Position numbers and translations under genes: made by a program. From Entonaema liquescens (lineage: Eukaryota; Ascomycota; Sordariomycetes; Xylariales; Xylariaceae): a stretch of DNA of 64,000 bases. Within the stretch, counting starts at the first letter, position 1. Each line of letters starts with the position of its first letter. Location: positions 3,720,001-3,784,000 of the forward strand of contig CADCSX010000002.1 of the NCBI GenBank assembly GCA_902805475.1. Direction: 5' to 3'. This document shows positions 24,130 to 35,861 of this stretch, in pieces. The notes beneath the pieces were generated by a model, which worked only from the letters and a program-made list of their open reading frames with translations, did no database searches and was not told where the DNA came from.

Positions 24130-24643
24130 GTTTTCTAAAAAATAACTAATCTGGTTTGATTAATCATGTTTTGATGTTGTTGATTACTACTTTAATAATC
24201 TGCAAGATCCCAAAGAAGAAAAAGTGAAGCCTCCATTTGATTCATCTACGTCTTGTCAAGTCATGTACTTCAAGGGTTGGTTGTGTCATAATATTCTATT
24301 GGCGCTTTGCTCCTTTTGTTACGGGGACCCTTGATAATTCGAGTCTCGAATGTTGTCTAAGAACCCCTGACGAAACAATCTGAGGCACAGGCGCCGGGGA
24401 TATTACGAACACGGACCAATGAGGCGTCAGGTATCTTCTTTTACTTCTCCACATTCCAAACCGAGTCAAAGCTCGATCCCCCTCATATTCTTTTTTTTCC
24501 TTCTCGTTCTTGTAAATGTACCAACTGCAACTAGACCCTCTTCCACCACGAAGCGATATCCGCCCCCAGCTATGATAGTTCTAGCTTGGCTAAGAGTCTT
24601 TTTGTATTCTATCTTGTATCGAGGCGTGTCGCCGCCATGGAAG
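24130..24643. other. Intergenic region after the MITE
   Basis: No gene is supported. A hydrophobic frame at 24419-24769 lacks a recognisable signature. Confidence 0.4.
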
Positions 24644-25171
24644 TGGTGCCATTACCCACCTCCCTATCCTGGACCTAGACGAGGATCTGAACATCAGACA
24701 GTCCTGGCCCGGCAGAGCAGGACTAGAATATGTCAAGGTCAAGTAATCTTCGATGAATACATCCTGTAACGACAGCAAGCGTTGTTGTTTTCTACTAGTT
24801 AGGTAGATACATTTTCATGACTTGAAAACCCCCCCTTTTGTATTTATCTACTATTATTTCTATTACCCATCAACAGCATCGCTAAAGATGCAAATTACTC
24901 GGAGCTCGTACCCAAATTCGTTAGTCAGATCCAACCTAGAAACGTGGACGTCCCCGAGCCTCCTTCGTACTTCAATTGCCTCGAAACCGTTTGCGGTAAG
25001 GCTGTAACCGCTTGTCACTCGTCGGCCCAGATCGAAAGGACCCATCTTGTCCAAGAACCCCTGATAAATGTTACGTGTACCTGGCCACTTGTGCCTGGAT
25101 ATACCGCCGTCGCAGGTTACCGGTACACAAGTTTCATAGCGCTTTTCCCCTTATCCTCTCTCTTTAAGTAA
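24644..25171 (+). pseudogene. Possible unrecognised exon pair or gene remnant
   Basis: Two stretches read like protein and join in frame. The first (about 24644-24739) contains GAITHLPILDLDEDLNIRQ and SWPGRAGLEYVKV; a GTAATC donor at about 24740 and a CAACAG acceptor at about 24877 would link it to IAKDANYSELVPKFVSQIQP and VPEPPSYFNCLETVC, the frame running open to a TAA at 25171. No start codon is found: upstream in the same frame there is an early TAA, so a 5' exon is missing or the gene is broken. No family is recognised. It may equally be chance. Confidence 0.25.
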
Positions 25172-25857
25172 CTCCCCTAGGATCACATCATTCATACCTA
25201 TTCTCTTCTCCCTTGCAAATTGTGTGAAGCCTGTCGTACCCGAACTTTACAGAGAATTTCGTGGTCTGCTAATACGTAGATGGAGCTATAGCAGCGTTGA
25301 CGTTAAGTAAACCTCGTTGCGGCGTTTGTACCCAGGTATGATCTACGAGAATGGCCTGATGTTTCCTATTCTTGGCAGTCTCCCATAATATCCACTGCCT
25401 TCCCGTCTCTTGCAGGAGATCTTCGGAACCCTTCTCTCCTTTCCCTTCGTTTACTCACAAACGCTTTCCCCTCCCTCCCTCGTCCTCGTCCTCGTAGGTG
25501 CGCTATTCGATTCTTGCGTTGGCTGACAGGCAAGCTTCTATAGCAGGCTCTCAGGCCAATCTTACCTTCTTTTGAACTGTTCTTTTCGTCCGTTACCGAT
25601 TCTCTCCTTCTATGGCTTCTCGCCTATTCAGCAGGCTCTGAATTAGTATTACCTTATTTTTCTCCGTACCCAGGGACGCGATTCCGAACATAATAAAAAA
25701 CAAAGTCTAATACAGAAGAGGAGGCATCGGTGGTTGTCGGATTGGTGGCTGTATTTTGGAGATAAGAGGGAGGTTTTGGAAAACTCGATATTCGAAAAGC
25801 GACTTTACCAGCACGACGGCGAAATAATTAATCTGCCCGAAGCGCCTTTCGTTCAAG
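25172..25857. promoter_or_regulatory. Upstream region and probable long leader of the NADPH oxidase gene
   Basis: No gene is supported. Strong pyrimidine tracts occur at about 25380-25495 and 25560-25625, as in promoters and leaders of expressed fungal genes. The frame starting upstream of 25858 is not in the oxidase reading frame. Confidence 0.4.
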
Positions 25858-27688
25858 ATGTCGTACTACGATATGGGCGAGAAGCCCTCAGAGCGATCAA
25901 GATGGACGCCACTAACAAGAATGTTGCTGTCGGGAGAGATGACGCAGGAACGGCAAAAGGAGTTGACGATGCGAGAGAAATTCGATAAGTGGATGATCAA
26001 CGAGGGTTACCGAAGATTGTTCGTGTCGATCGTGAGTTTCTTTCATATGACATTTTACTAACTATATCCTAGTTTCGTCTTCGTTTTCATGGTTCTCCAT
26101 GCCCTAGTCTTCGCTTTCGGTTTCGTCAACTACGCCGTGAAGGACAATCTACAAGGTTCGAGAGATACTTTTGGGCCGACTTTCATGATTGCGAGAGCGT
26201 CTGCTTTGGTTCTCCACGTAGATGTGGCTATAATTCTGCTGCCGGTCTGCAGGACATTCATCTCGATGGCCCGACAAACGCCGCTTAATGGTATTATCCA
26301 GTTTGATAAGAACATTACGTTCCATATCACTACTGCTTGGTCTATCTTCTTTTTCTCCTGGGTCCACACGATCGCCCATTGGAACAACCTGGCGCAGATC
26401 GCTGCTAAGAACAACTTGGGATTCTATGGATTTTTGGTCGCCAACTTGGTGTCTGGCCCGGGCTGGACAGGTTATATCATGTTGATCGCGCTTACTGGCA
26501 TGGTCTTGACATCGTATGAGAAGCCGAGACGAGCAAACTACGAACGCTTCTGGTATACTCACCACATGTTCATCATCTTCTTCTTTTTCTGGTCCTTCCA
26601 CGGCGCCTTCTGCATGATTCAACCCGATTTCGCGCCGTTCTGTATCTCGATCGGTACCTCTGCTATCGGTGTCTTCTGGCAGTACTGGATGGTCGGTGGA
26701 TTTGTGTACCTGGCCGAACGAGTTGCCCGTGAACTGCGCGGCCGCCACAAGACCTACATCTCGAAGGTTATCCAGCACCCCAGTAACGTGTGCGAGATTC
26801 AAATCAAGAAGGAAAACACAAAGACCCAGGCTGGACAGTATATCTTCTTCTGCTGCCCTGAAGTCTCTCTGTGGCAATACCACCCGTTCACTTTGACAAG
26901 CGCTCCCGAGGAGGATTACATCTCGATCCATATCCGTATGGTTGGTGACTTCACGAAGGGTGTTGCCAAAGCCCTCGGATGCGACTTCGACAGGAAAGAC
27001 AAGGATGCATCAACTGTTGTGGGTGTTGATGGTCAGGGCAACGAGGTTGACCCTGCTTTGAAGAGGGTCCTGCCGCGAGTTTATATTGATGGACCGTTTG
27101 GCTCGGCTTCGGAAGATGTGTTCAAGTACGAGGTTTCGGTGCTCGTCGGTGCCGGTATTGGTGTTACTCCCTTCGCTTCCATCTTGAAGTCTATCTGGTA
27201 CCGAATGAACTACCCACAAAAGAAGACCCGTCTTGCGAAGGTGTACTTCTTCTGGATCTGCAGAGATTTCGGTTCTTTCGAATGGTTCCGTTCGCTACTG
27301 ATGGCTATTGAAGCTCAGGATGTCGACAACAGGATTGAGATTCACACCTATCTCACGGCCAAGATCAAGGCCGACGATGCTACAAATATCATGATCAACG
27401 ACGCCAACGCCGACAAGGATACCATTACTGGACTGCGCAGCCCGACGAACTTCGGACGTCCCAACTGGGATATGATCTTCCGAGGTATCAGGAAACTGCA
27501 TGCGCCGGCCGAGGCGGGTGTGTTCTTCTGTGGACCTAAGGGTCTAGGTAGTGCACTTCACGTCTTCTGTAATAAGTACAGTGAACCTGGGTAAGTAATT
27601 TCGTACCTGAGATGTGATAACCTTCTAGAGTAGCCAGCTAACCTAATGTGACAGATTCTCTTTCGTCTGGGGTAAAGAAAATTTCTAA
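25858..27688 (+). CDS. noxB: Superoxide-generating NADPH oxidase, NoxB/Nox2 type
   Basis: Exons 25858 to about 26018-26024, 26073-27590 and 27655-27688; about 570 aa. The enzyme passes electrons from cytosolic NADPH through FAD and two haems to O2 and serves fungal differentiation, with NoxR and Rac as activators. Seen: an N-terminal extension (MSYYDMGEKPSERSRW to REKFDKWMINEGYRRLF) that favours NoxB over NoxA; multiple membrane spans; paired haem His spaced HX13H (FH...VH) and HX12H (THH...FHG); FAD motif HPFTLTSAPE; NADPH motifs GAGIGVTPFASILK and FFCGPKGLG; terminal FSFVWGKENF after the last intron. The first intron is awkward: the good donor GTGAGT at 26032 gives a 41-bp, out-of-frame intron, whereas weaker donors at 26025 (48 bp) or 26019 (54 bp) keep frame. 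The subclass is inferred from the N-terminus. Confidence 0.9.
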
Positions 27689-29133
27689 ACATGTATATAC
27701 AAATTTTGGCCGATATTTGTGCCAATACAACCCGAAAGCATCACCCTATCACCGGCGCCGGACGCAGATGGCCACTGTATTTATGTATTAATCGGAGGCA
27801 ATTTCTGGTTTTCCTTCGCTCGGGGTAGAGTGCGTTCTTTGCTGGACTGGTCACGTAGATTTTGGGAAGTGGCCAGGACTCTTAATTAGCTCGACAAAGC
27901 AAAACCATACTCTATGACCTGGCCGGACCAACCATGACGAGATAAATTAATATATACTTAAAACTCTTGGGCTCGGTTAATACATCTATCAGATTCCGGC
28001 TGCCAACGATGTGCCTACGATATACGGAGATGGAGTTGGAAACTCGGAGCTATAGTAGATGTTGATACCATATATATATACCACCTTTGTATCTAGTTTG
28101 GTTACCTAGCCTGCAATATTTTTTACAGTTAGATTTTATACTCTTACTTGCCGGCAGTTTTATTGATTGTGCTTTCTTTCCCGGTTAATCATGTCATTTT
28201 GTAGATAGCTGACAATTCTATTCATGTAATAGGATACACCGCAAAATAGCAGGCTTGGATGAACGTCAAATTTCAACGATAATTTGCCACATGGTCCTCT
28301 CATATATGATTCACGGCAAACTGCAGACTCGTCGTAATCACAGCTCAACCCACATGAGCATGGGACGAAATATGCTTTGCGATTGGTTACTACAACCGAG
28401 AGTTGGTGAGAGCAACATCCAGGGCAAAGACAAAATCAAATATCATTCTTCGCTTCAACTTGCCCTAAGCAAGCCTGAATTGGCAACTCGTAGCCGGGAC
28501 TCGGCACCTGATCGACTGCGACCCGTGTACACTTACCATATAACTATGAGGCTCTGACCTCGTCCCCAGCAGATAATCCCGGCATTTGGATCCGGCCCCT
28601 GAGAGCCGGTGGGTCCGACACGCACGCAAGAGCAGAACGCGCCCGCGGTGAAACGTGCGTGGTCTGGATGCCGTTTCGTGGTGTGGGATACTTCAACGGG
28701 CGTACGTAAGCTGTTTTATTACTTTCTTAATTCCTATTTCATCGCTTTGGGTGAGCCCAAGATCATGACTTTTCTTCTTGAATAAAGGGGTGCTTCGGAC
28801 TTACGGGATAATGACATGTTTGACAACTACGGTAATATATCTACTAGTTAGTTATAGATGATGTAGGTTAGGTTAGGAGGTAGCTCAGATATGTTTAGGA
28901 TTTGCTAGGAAATTACTACTTTCGTGGATATAGAATTTGAAGAAGATGGCATCAGCAAACCTTTGTATCCCTTTGAACTCATCTACCTAGGTAGGTTATC
29001 CCCCATCATGATTCCATAGATATAACATAACAACATTGTATCATAGATAGACCATAGAATACACAATAAAAATCACCTGGGATTTTGATGACGCCAACAC
29101 TTTGCTACCGTAATAACGCCACGATGCGTACTG
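27689..29133. other. Intergenic region, convergent gene ends
   Basis: No gene is supported in 1.4 kb. A 100-codon frame at 28255-28557 has no family features. GTTAGGTTAGG-type and CTACCTAGGTAGGTTA motifs lie near 28866 and 28981. Confidence 0.45.
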
Positions 29134-29772
29134 CTATGATGGCACCACGTATCTATCCCAACTACCAATATCATTCATGCCGTCTTCTAAGAACTTATCC
29201 TCGTCATCGTCATACAGTTGGAAATCCCCCTCCGGCCCAGGCCCCGCCTCCGGAAACCAGGTGGAGCCGGAGGACTGTTCTTCCCCGGCACTTATAACCC
29301 CGAGTGCCTTCTGGGATTCCGCAAGCACATAGTCGTCCATGATCCAGTCGAAATCGAACGGATCTTCTTCCGACATTTCTGCCGCGTCCTGGTGAGTGTC
29401 TTCTGTACTATTAGCTCCCTCGCGACCCATCGAGGTCTCGTCGTCGTCGTCGTCTCCTTCTGTTCCCGTCCCCTGCCCGGATATCTCGGTAATGGGGTTG
29501 TCGGCGGTACACACCTCGCAACTCTCGGGGTGCATCACCGCGTTGAATAAGTCGAGCTTGGCTGTGAGCGGGAGTGTTTCGATGGCGGCGCACGGCTTGA
29601 GGTCGTTTTGACGGATGCTGGCTCCGTCGGTGTCGCCGCCGCCACTGCTGCTGCTGTCACTGGTACGATTCGTCCGCCGCGTGGCCCTAGCGCAGTATAG
29701 GAGGGGTGACGGCGGGGTGACATTGACGTCTTCGTGTAGACAGGCCCAGTAAACACGTCTTCGCTGGCACAT
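29134..29772 (-). CDS. Hypothetical acidic 212-aa protein
   Basis: A single-exon frame with a normal ATG at 29772. I do not recognise the family. The N-terminus MCQRRRVYWACLHEDV has two Cys and a basic patch, followed by CARATRRTNR; a second Cys pair (ESCEVCTA) lies near residue 90. The rest is strongly acidic, with a DDDDDE run, EEDPFDFDWIMDDYVL and a Gly/Asp-rich tail. The aromatic/acidic DFDWIMDDY stretch looks like a short linear interaction motif or acidic activation-type segment, but that is inference. No signal peptide or membrane segment. A 638-bp open frame with biased composition in normal-GC DNA supports it as real. Confidence 0.6.
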   Translation of the reverse strand: MCQRRRVYWACLHEDVNVTPPSPLLYCARATRRTNRTSDSSSSGGGDTDGASIRQNDLKPCAAIETLPLTAKLDLFNAVMHPESCEVCTADNPITEISGQGTGTEGDDDDDETSMGREGANSTEDTHQDAAEMSEEDPFDFDWIMDDYVLAESQKALGVISAGEEQSSGSTWFPEAGPGPEGDFQLYDDDEDKFLEDGMNDIGSWDRYVVPS

Positions 29773-30971
29773 GGGGGTGTTTATAGATGAGATGTTACGA
29801 CGATGAAACGTATGGAGGAAGGTTTGGCATGAGGGATGGATGGAGGGTGGTTGGTTGGTTGGCTGATAGATAGGTGGCGGTTTGAAGTGCCCCGATTCAA
29901 TTGGTGAACCTATCCCCGAGGGAAGATCTTAAATAAATCTTGACAAGACTACTGGTGGGTTTTTGGTAGCTTCTATAGCACTACCATTATTGGCACACCT
30001 TTGGATTTTCTTAAAGTTGCGGATTTGACAACTCTCTTCCCAAGAAGAGATTCCATAATCACTTGGCATAGAACTTATAACATACGTTGCTCTTGCTAAT
30101 TAAAGACTGGCTATTGATCCGATGAGTTTCAAATTTCGAATCGACGCGCTTATTCCGTAGCACTGACCCCTTTGTGGTGAGCGCGGGTGTTTTTTTTTTT
30201 TAACCTTTCAGCTCGAATCCTTTACTACCTAGTAGCGATGGATAGTTTCCAATACTACATTTTCCTACTGCTTTTCAGGAATTCTCATATAATGTTATAG
30301 CTAGTAAATCTTATTACAGATAGTTTTGTCACTCTCGGCGTATAATTAGTTGGTTAGTCTTAGGTACTTTGTCTCAATCCTAGAATGATTTAGTAATCAA
30401 CTTTCGTAGATCTTATTAATCAAAACTGAGTAGTATTCTCTAATATGGCTGGCGTGGGCTTCGGGAGTGTGACGTTAGGCGCCCTTTTATATGCCCAGGC
30501 GCAATCCTCTTGTTAGTATACGCCATGACCTGTTTAGCATTAGAATTTCCCACATGTAACTACCCTTTTTCTCAACTTTCCACTGTATATTTTAACTTAG
30601 TTGGTTGATAATTTGTTTAGTTGAATCAATATTCAATCATGACCTGTGGTATGAAATACCGTTTGAGATATCTTGAACGGCAAGGAAGGTAAATGTTCAA
30701 GCTATGAAATGACCTTTTTGTAGGAGTATGGTAAGTGTGTCAATCATGGTCATTTATTCTTTATATTTGGATTTATAGGTAGGTAGGTACCTAGGCAGTT
30801 CTAATTGTCCTTCACCTTTTAGACAGTCATAACATTTAGATGCCACAACGAGACTGAACCTGGGTATTTCTAGTTTTACCTCTTACGCATCGCTCTTTGA
30901 ACAAAATGACATTGCTGGATTATCTAGATTACATACGCTAGAACCTCTCCTCGGGCAGTATCGTAGTATCA
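29773..30971. other. Intergenic region
   Basis: No gene is supported. It contains the upstream region of the acidic protein and the 3' flank of the DUF7580-type gene. A GGTAGGTAGGTACCTAGG motif occurs at about 30779-30796, and a T/A-rich stretch around 30290-30440. Confidence 0.45.
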
Positions 30972-32821
30972 TTACATTTGAGAAAGGTACTTGTGGCATT
31001 TCTCAAGCGGTTGGACAACTCGTCGTAACATTTCATGCCTCCATTTCTCATGTGGGGTGCTATGGTGTCCTTCAAGGCACCATCTAATTGCCTGGTCGAA
31101 GTCGTTTCCGGCTTCTTCGTTAACTTCGTCGTTCCACTTCTGGGCGGCAATGACGTCAAACAAAGCTTTCTGCGTCTCGTTTTCCCCGGGAGGCCAATCA
31201 TTCTTCCGATGTGGCTGGTCTTCAAGCAGTTTACCAAAGCATAGCTCTAAGAGGATGATGCCTAGTAATTCTAGAGATCGCGAGGCTTTCGTGCTTCTAC
31301 CACTGGAGTTCGTGGCAGAGGTAGGTGACTGCGAATTCCGATTACACGTAGTGTTATTATAATCCGCGAATTCGTGTTTGAGATGAGGTTGGTCGAGGAC
31401 ATCCTTGTCATTATTGATAAAGACGATGTCTGACTTCTTCCAAGACTCGGGGAGCCAGGGGGTGTCAATAAGCTGCAGAAAAGACGAGGCCAAGGTCAAA
31501 GAGAGCTTATATCGTTTTCGACGACTTGGGAGTGGTGATATTCCCTTCCGAAACACTTGCTCCATTGTGACAAAATCTTCTACTTGTTGCTGTGATAGCC
31601 TGTGCACATAATATCGGCTGCTATCTTCAGAGAGGTAACCGCACATATCATCTGTTACTTGGCACAGTGATTCACATAGGCTTGAGATCAAGTTTCCACG
31701 CTGAACCTGAATATTAGATGGAGCATGTATTCGTGATGTTGTTGACCTAATGAAAAGTAAGCTCATATAATACATATTGGTATGTACTCGAACATACCAT
31801 TCCTGCTTTGGGCTGATATGTTGGTTCTGTTTCCCCAGCGCTGGCTTTGTGGGAACATTTGCTTTATCTTGCGGTTTATGGGCAGCAACACTGGATATGA
31901 TAGGATGGCCCGCGAGTAACGATTGATCTTGGCCATCATGATCTTCAACAATCAGGATTTTCTGTATCTTCCAGCTTAAGTCTAGGTGCGTAGCGAACAG
32001 CATACTAAACTTCCTTTCTTTGCTAGTTCGATGCTCTAGCAACAGCTTTGCCATGTGCGGATCGCGACAACCACAACCCCATGCAGAAGCAACAGCTCTG
32101 AAAAATGCACTGGCCTGCATCCAAAAGCCGCATAGAGTTGAAATATCTGACTTTGAAGCCATAGCCTGATACTGAACAGCAACTATGTCCTTGCTACTCA
32201 TTTCTAATAGTCCTTCCAGCTGAGAATCATATGACTTCAGTTTTTCGAGTAATTTTGAGCGAACGCTCTTCCTACTAGTGAACTTGACTTTATATGCTTG
32301 GAGTCGAAAGTTCTCCTTCGTGGCTAACTGTCTAAGGTGAGACTTAGACGTTTGGCGTTTCTGACAGCGACTATTAATCCCGTCTCGTTGAAGATATGTA
32401 GCCCCTTCTTATGACTTACTGGCTTTTGGAGAAACTCTTGTATTGGGCCTGCTTCTAATGCTAGTTCACCGTCTAAAGCCTTTAGGCTATCTCTGGTGTG
32501 CTTTACGCAATCCATAAAGAGTTTGTACGAGTCCTCGCCTAACTGGTGTAGGAGGGCCTCTGCGGTGTTCTTGTCATGCCAATGGTGGCTACCTGGGTCG
32601 GATAACAGTTCTGTTATCCTATTTTGATCCTCAAACAAATCCGACAATAACTGCCTGAGACGGGCCTTGAAAAACGTTTTGTGGCATCTAAGGTTGTATT
32701 CGCATTCTGTGTATTCCCTTCTGACGTGGAAACTGTCCTCGATTTCCTGGTACTTATTAATAACGCCAAAAGCAATCGGAAGGGCACCGAGCACAGCACC
32801 GGCAATCTCAAAGCCAGACAT
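30972..32821 (-). CDS. DUF7580-type fungal protein (degenerate kinase-like C-terminus)
   Basis: On the minus strand: exon 1 32821-32420, exon 2 32360-31798, exon 3 31746-30972, about 579 aa. Intron 1 (59 bp, GTAAGT...GTCAG) restores frame; intron 2 (51 bp, GTATGT...CATTAG) is a multiple of three and could be retained. The start MSGFEIAGAVLGALPIAFGV is the hydrophobic helix seen at the head of many fungal STAND/HeLo-like and DUF7580 proteins, followed by EYTECEYNLRCHKTFFKARL and the KLLEKLKSY-x-QLEGLL helix. The C-terminal part ends SLELLGIILLELCFG...WCL...VVQPLEKCH, resembling a protein-kinase C-lobe (helix F 'LG-x-ILLEL') but with no visible HRD or DFG motif, so catalytic activity is unlikely. 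The family is widespread in Pezizomycotina; its function is not established. It diverges from the AcuF-like gene with 260 bp between starts. Confidence 0.8.
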
Positions 32822-33081
32822 AGGGATATTATAAGTGTTAAGCTGCTTCAGACGTTATATTACCGAGGAAAGAATTTATCAGGCCTGAAAATTGTGAGGG
32901 GTTTTGGCTATGTGACTCCCCTCACAGGTGCAGATGTCTCTCAGCCCAATCACATACTGTTGATATTATGCAGGGTGATAAATATATCTAGGGTGAGCCA
33001 CATAGGAAAGTTGACAATCACCTAGGAACACATAATTATATTAGGCCCTTCATATGAACACTATTTGATGACGTAGGCGAA
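32822..33081. promoter_or_regulatory. Short bidirectional promoter region
   Basis: 260 bp separate the start codons of two divergent genes, so core promoters must overlap or abut. No clear TATA element stands out; AAATATATCTAGGG occurs near 32980. Confidence 0.5.
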
Positions 33082-34972
33082 ATGTCGCCGGATGAAGGCA
33101 TATCGGTACGAAGCCATAAGGTAAAGGAACTTTTTACTAATATTAAGGGCCATCTAGAAGGTGATACAAGCAAAGCCTCACCTGCAGTGTTCTCAGAAGC
33201 CATTGAAGATGAATTTGGTCGATATTTACTCTGGTGCGGGAATTTGAGCGCTCTCCATTCTCCAGAGAGTAAACTCTCTCTTGATCACCGCTTGAGGATG
33301 GCCCCGGAGGTCCGGGATCAGATATGTGAATTTCTTGATGATCTCCAGGTATCCATTCGAGAGTGTAAGGATTGATCCTGTTTATTTTGCTTCGGTTACT
33401 GATTTATTTTATAGTGACAGAAGCAATTGCTATCGGTACTCTTGATTCGGAGTCTCAAAGCTTAAGCGAAGATACGACTCAATTTAGTTCTGAGAATGAG
33501 GAGTCGTATAAAGCTGCACTTGAGCAGGTCTCATCATTAGAAGTTGGAAGCATTCTTGAGGAAATATCTCAATGCATCCGATCCCTTTTTCGAGTTGGCA
33601 TTTTAATTCGAAAAGCGGTCACACGCGATCTATTTCAGGAGGCTCTTCGCCGGTCGGACCTCACATTTCCGCCTATTTTTGATATTGACTATGCTAGGAA
33701 TAAGTACCCTAAGCTACGTGACACGGAATGGCTGGCGACACTTATTGGAAATGCGAATGCTAAGAGAAGACAATATATTCAATACTGCAGTGACCAGGGG
33801 AACCGGCTAGGAAATATGTTTGATATAAGTGATGGAGGATCAGATACCGAAGTCCAAGATGTGGAAAGCGAAGCCACAACTATGCTTCCTGGTCAGCAAA
33901 CAGAAATAGATGATTTTGGATTGTTGATGACCGCGCCAACAATATTTGACCCCAACAGTTCTCTCAAGTTGCCGACATTAGAGGAGCTTTCGCCTGAGTC
34001 GGAGTCTTTTCAATGTCCGATTTGCTTCACGCCCCAGGCATTCACAACCGAGACAGCTTGGAAGTAAGCTAGTCTGCTCTCGTCTTACTTCTACCCAACT
34101 AATATACTGTAGACATCATGCATTCCGTGATCTCAAAGCCTATGTCTGCACAATTGGGGGAGTACAGTGTGAGAACGAACTGTTTGACAGTCGAAACGCA
34201 TGGTTCGAACACGAGTTAAGAAACCATCGATCAGAATATATCTGCCCTATTTGTACAACAAAGGTCGATAATGGAGCTTTGATCACGTCACACTTGGAAT
34301 CAGAAATCCACGGTAAATTTTCTGCTGACCAAATCTCAAAATTAACTAAGGCAGGCAGGCAAAAACCAGCTTACTTCAATGCTCGGGATTGCCCCTTTTG
34401 TGACAATTGGGCTGTAGGCCTTGAAAGGAAAGTTCGTATCACCCACGGGCCGGATGTTCAACCCGACAGCAATGTGCTTGTTTCAATGTCTCGTTTTAAG
34501 AGACACATAGCTACTCACCAGGAACAGCTCGCGATCTTTGCTGTACCTCGCCTAAATGAAAAGGAAGATCAGGAAAGTATTTCAAGTACAAAAAGCGATA
34601 AGCTAGTTACGCCAGTGAAAGAAGCGCCAGCCGATACTATGCCTAAGGCAGTAGAGGAATTAGTTACACCAACAAGAAAAGAAGTAATCGCTGTTAAGAC
34701 CCCAAAACCCACTAGCAGCGGTAAAATCTGGACGGGGAGGGTGGAAATGGGAGTAAGTTACGAAGGGTTCGAAGATTCTGGGGGTGAGTATAGTAATGAG
34801 CGGCGGTGGGAATGCGTAAGTTGACAAGCCTCGTAATATTCCAACCTTATAACTGACATGAACGAAGTGTAACTGTGCAGCGGGAGGTAATAATTCGAAG
34901 ACTTATGGTGCGGACTGTATTGAGTGTGGACATGAGAGGTGTTCCAACTGTAAAACCTGGGAGCCGAAATAG
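33082..34972 (+). CDS. AcuF-like C2H2-type zinc-finger protein
   Basis: Exons 33082-33364, 33415-34063, 34113-34815 and 34868-34972 give 579 aa; all introns GT-AG and in frame. The order is that of the fungal 'oxidoreductase acuF-like C2H2' family: an N-terminal helical part (FGRYLLWCGNLSAL, LSLDHRLRMAPEV), a middle segment (NANAKRRQYIQYCSDQGNRL), then zinc-finger blocks: FQCPICF...WKHHAFRDLKAYVC, C...WFEHELRNHRSEYICPIC, HLESEIH, CPFCDNW and FKRHIATHQEQLAIFAVP. After a Lys/Pro/Thr-rich linker the last exon adds a 34-residue module C-x-C...CIECGHERCSNCKTWEPK. Such proteins are presumed DNA- or protein-binding; no biochemical role is established, and the 'oxidoreductase' in the family name is not supported by anything seen. 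The last exon recurs 1.3 kb downstream. Confidence 0.85.
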
Positions 34973-35861
34973 GTAATTGCCAGGTAGATATGAGTTGTTA
35001 CATAGTCTTGAATAGGTATGTGATTATTAACTCTATTGAAAATCGTATACCTAGTTCTGGGGTTCGGAAAATATCCAGGAATGCTTTTATAGCCACTGAA
35101 CTTATTTCTATAGGGTTGAAATCGATGAGATGTCTCTGAAGATGCCTAAGGAGGTGGCGAATGCTCTGAGGCGAAACTTATATACCTCGGATTTTCCGAC
35201 TCAAAGTATGGGCTGTACCCGGTTCTTCGGTGACCCATCCCCTGTCCATACATGGAGTGTGCCTCTGATACTATTCTATTACTCTTGATGCGATCCATAT
35301 AATCTTCAAGAATTCACATGAATCCCCCTTGAGTCGAGGCACATAAATATTGGCGCTGCTCTCGCCATATTAACGAGAACTTTAAAGCTCTAGCGGCAGT
35401 TACCTATCCTTTATGCTCATTCTTAACCCACCTAAAATGGAGATAATATCTGGTCCTTGGTGCTTTCTGCAGCACCAGAAGTTTCGAGATAAGTATCATT
35501 CTCCCGTGAATATTGTGATTCGTTTAATACAACCTAAGATCATGAGGGATTGTTATTTTTAGTATTGTCAGATGCCCCCTCATAAAGATGTACATATAAT
35601 ACCCAATTAGATGCTCTTGATATGGAGAGTCTTTTAGGCCGTCTAGGAGCATTGGATATTGCGAATAACCAGGTATCTAAAACCTGCGACTTTCTAAGAG
35701 GTTGAGCACTCTGAGCTCACCAAAACACAGACTTTTCCTTAACTACCACCGATGAGCGACTCTTAAAGATTTGGGACTACCTAAGATATGTAAACTTCTT
35801 GATAAGCTTATATCAACTGTTGACGACTGGATTAACGATATTTTACTCTACAGAACTAGTC
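34973..35861. other. Intergenic region between the AcuF-like gene and its partial copy
   Basis: No intact gene. Fragments such as MESLLGRLGALDIANNQVSK (35622 on) and DERLLKIWDYLR (about 35748) read like protein but are broken by stops; they may be further remnants of the duplicated gene, which I could not confirm by eye. Confidence 0.4.

Noticed and set aside
26149..26931. 260-codon open frame antisense to the NADPH oxidase
   Set aside because: It mirrors a conserved coding exon whose codon bias leaves the opposite strand open; the translation shows no family features.
31747..31797. Coding reading of RYVRVHTNMYYMSLLFIR in the DUF7580-type gene
   Set aside because: The stretch starts GTATGT and ends CATTAG and is 51 bp, so it is more likely an intron that happens to be open; not certain.
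32324..32360. Apparent frameshift in the DUF7580-type gene
   Set aside because: A 59-bp GTAAGT...GTCAG intron at 32361-32419 restores the frame, so no mutation is needed.
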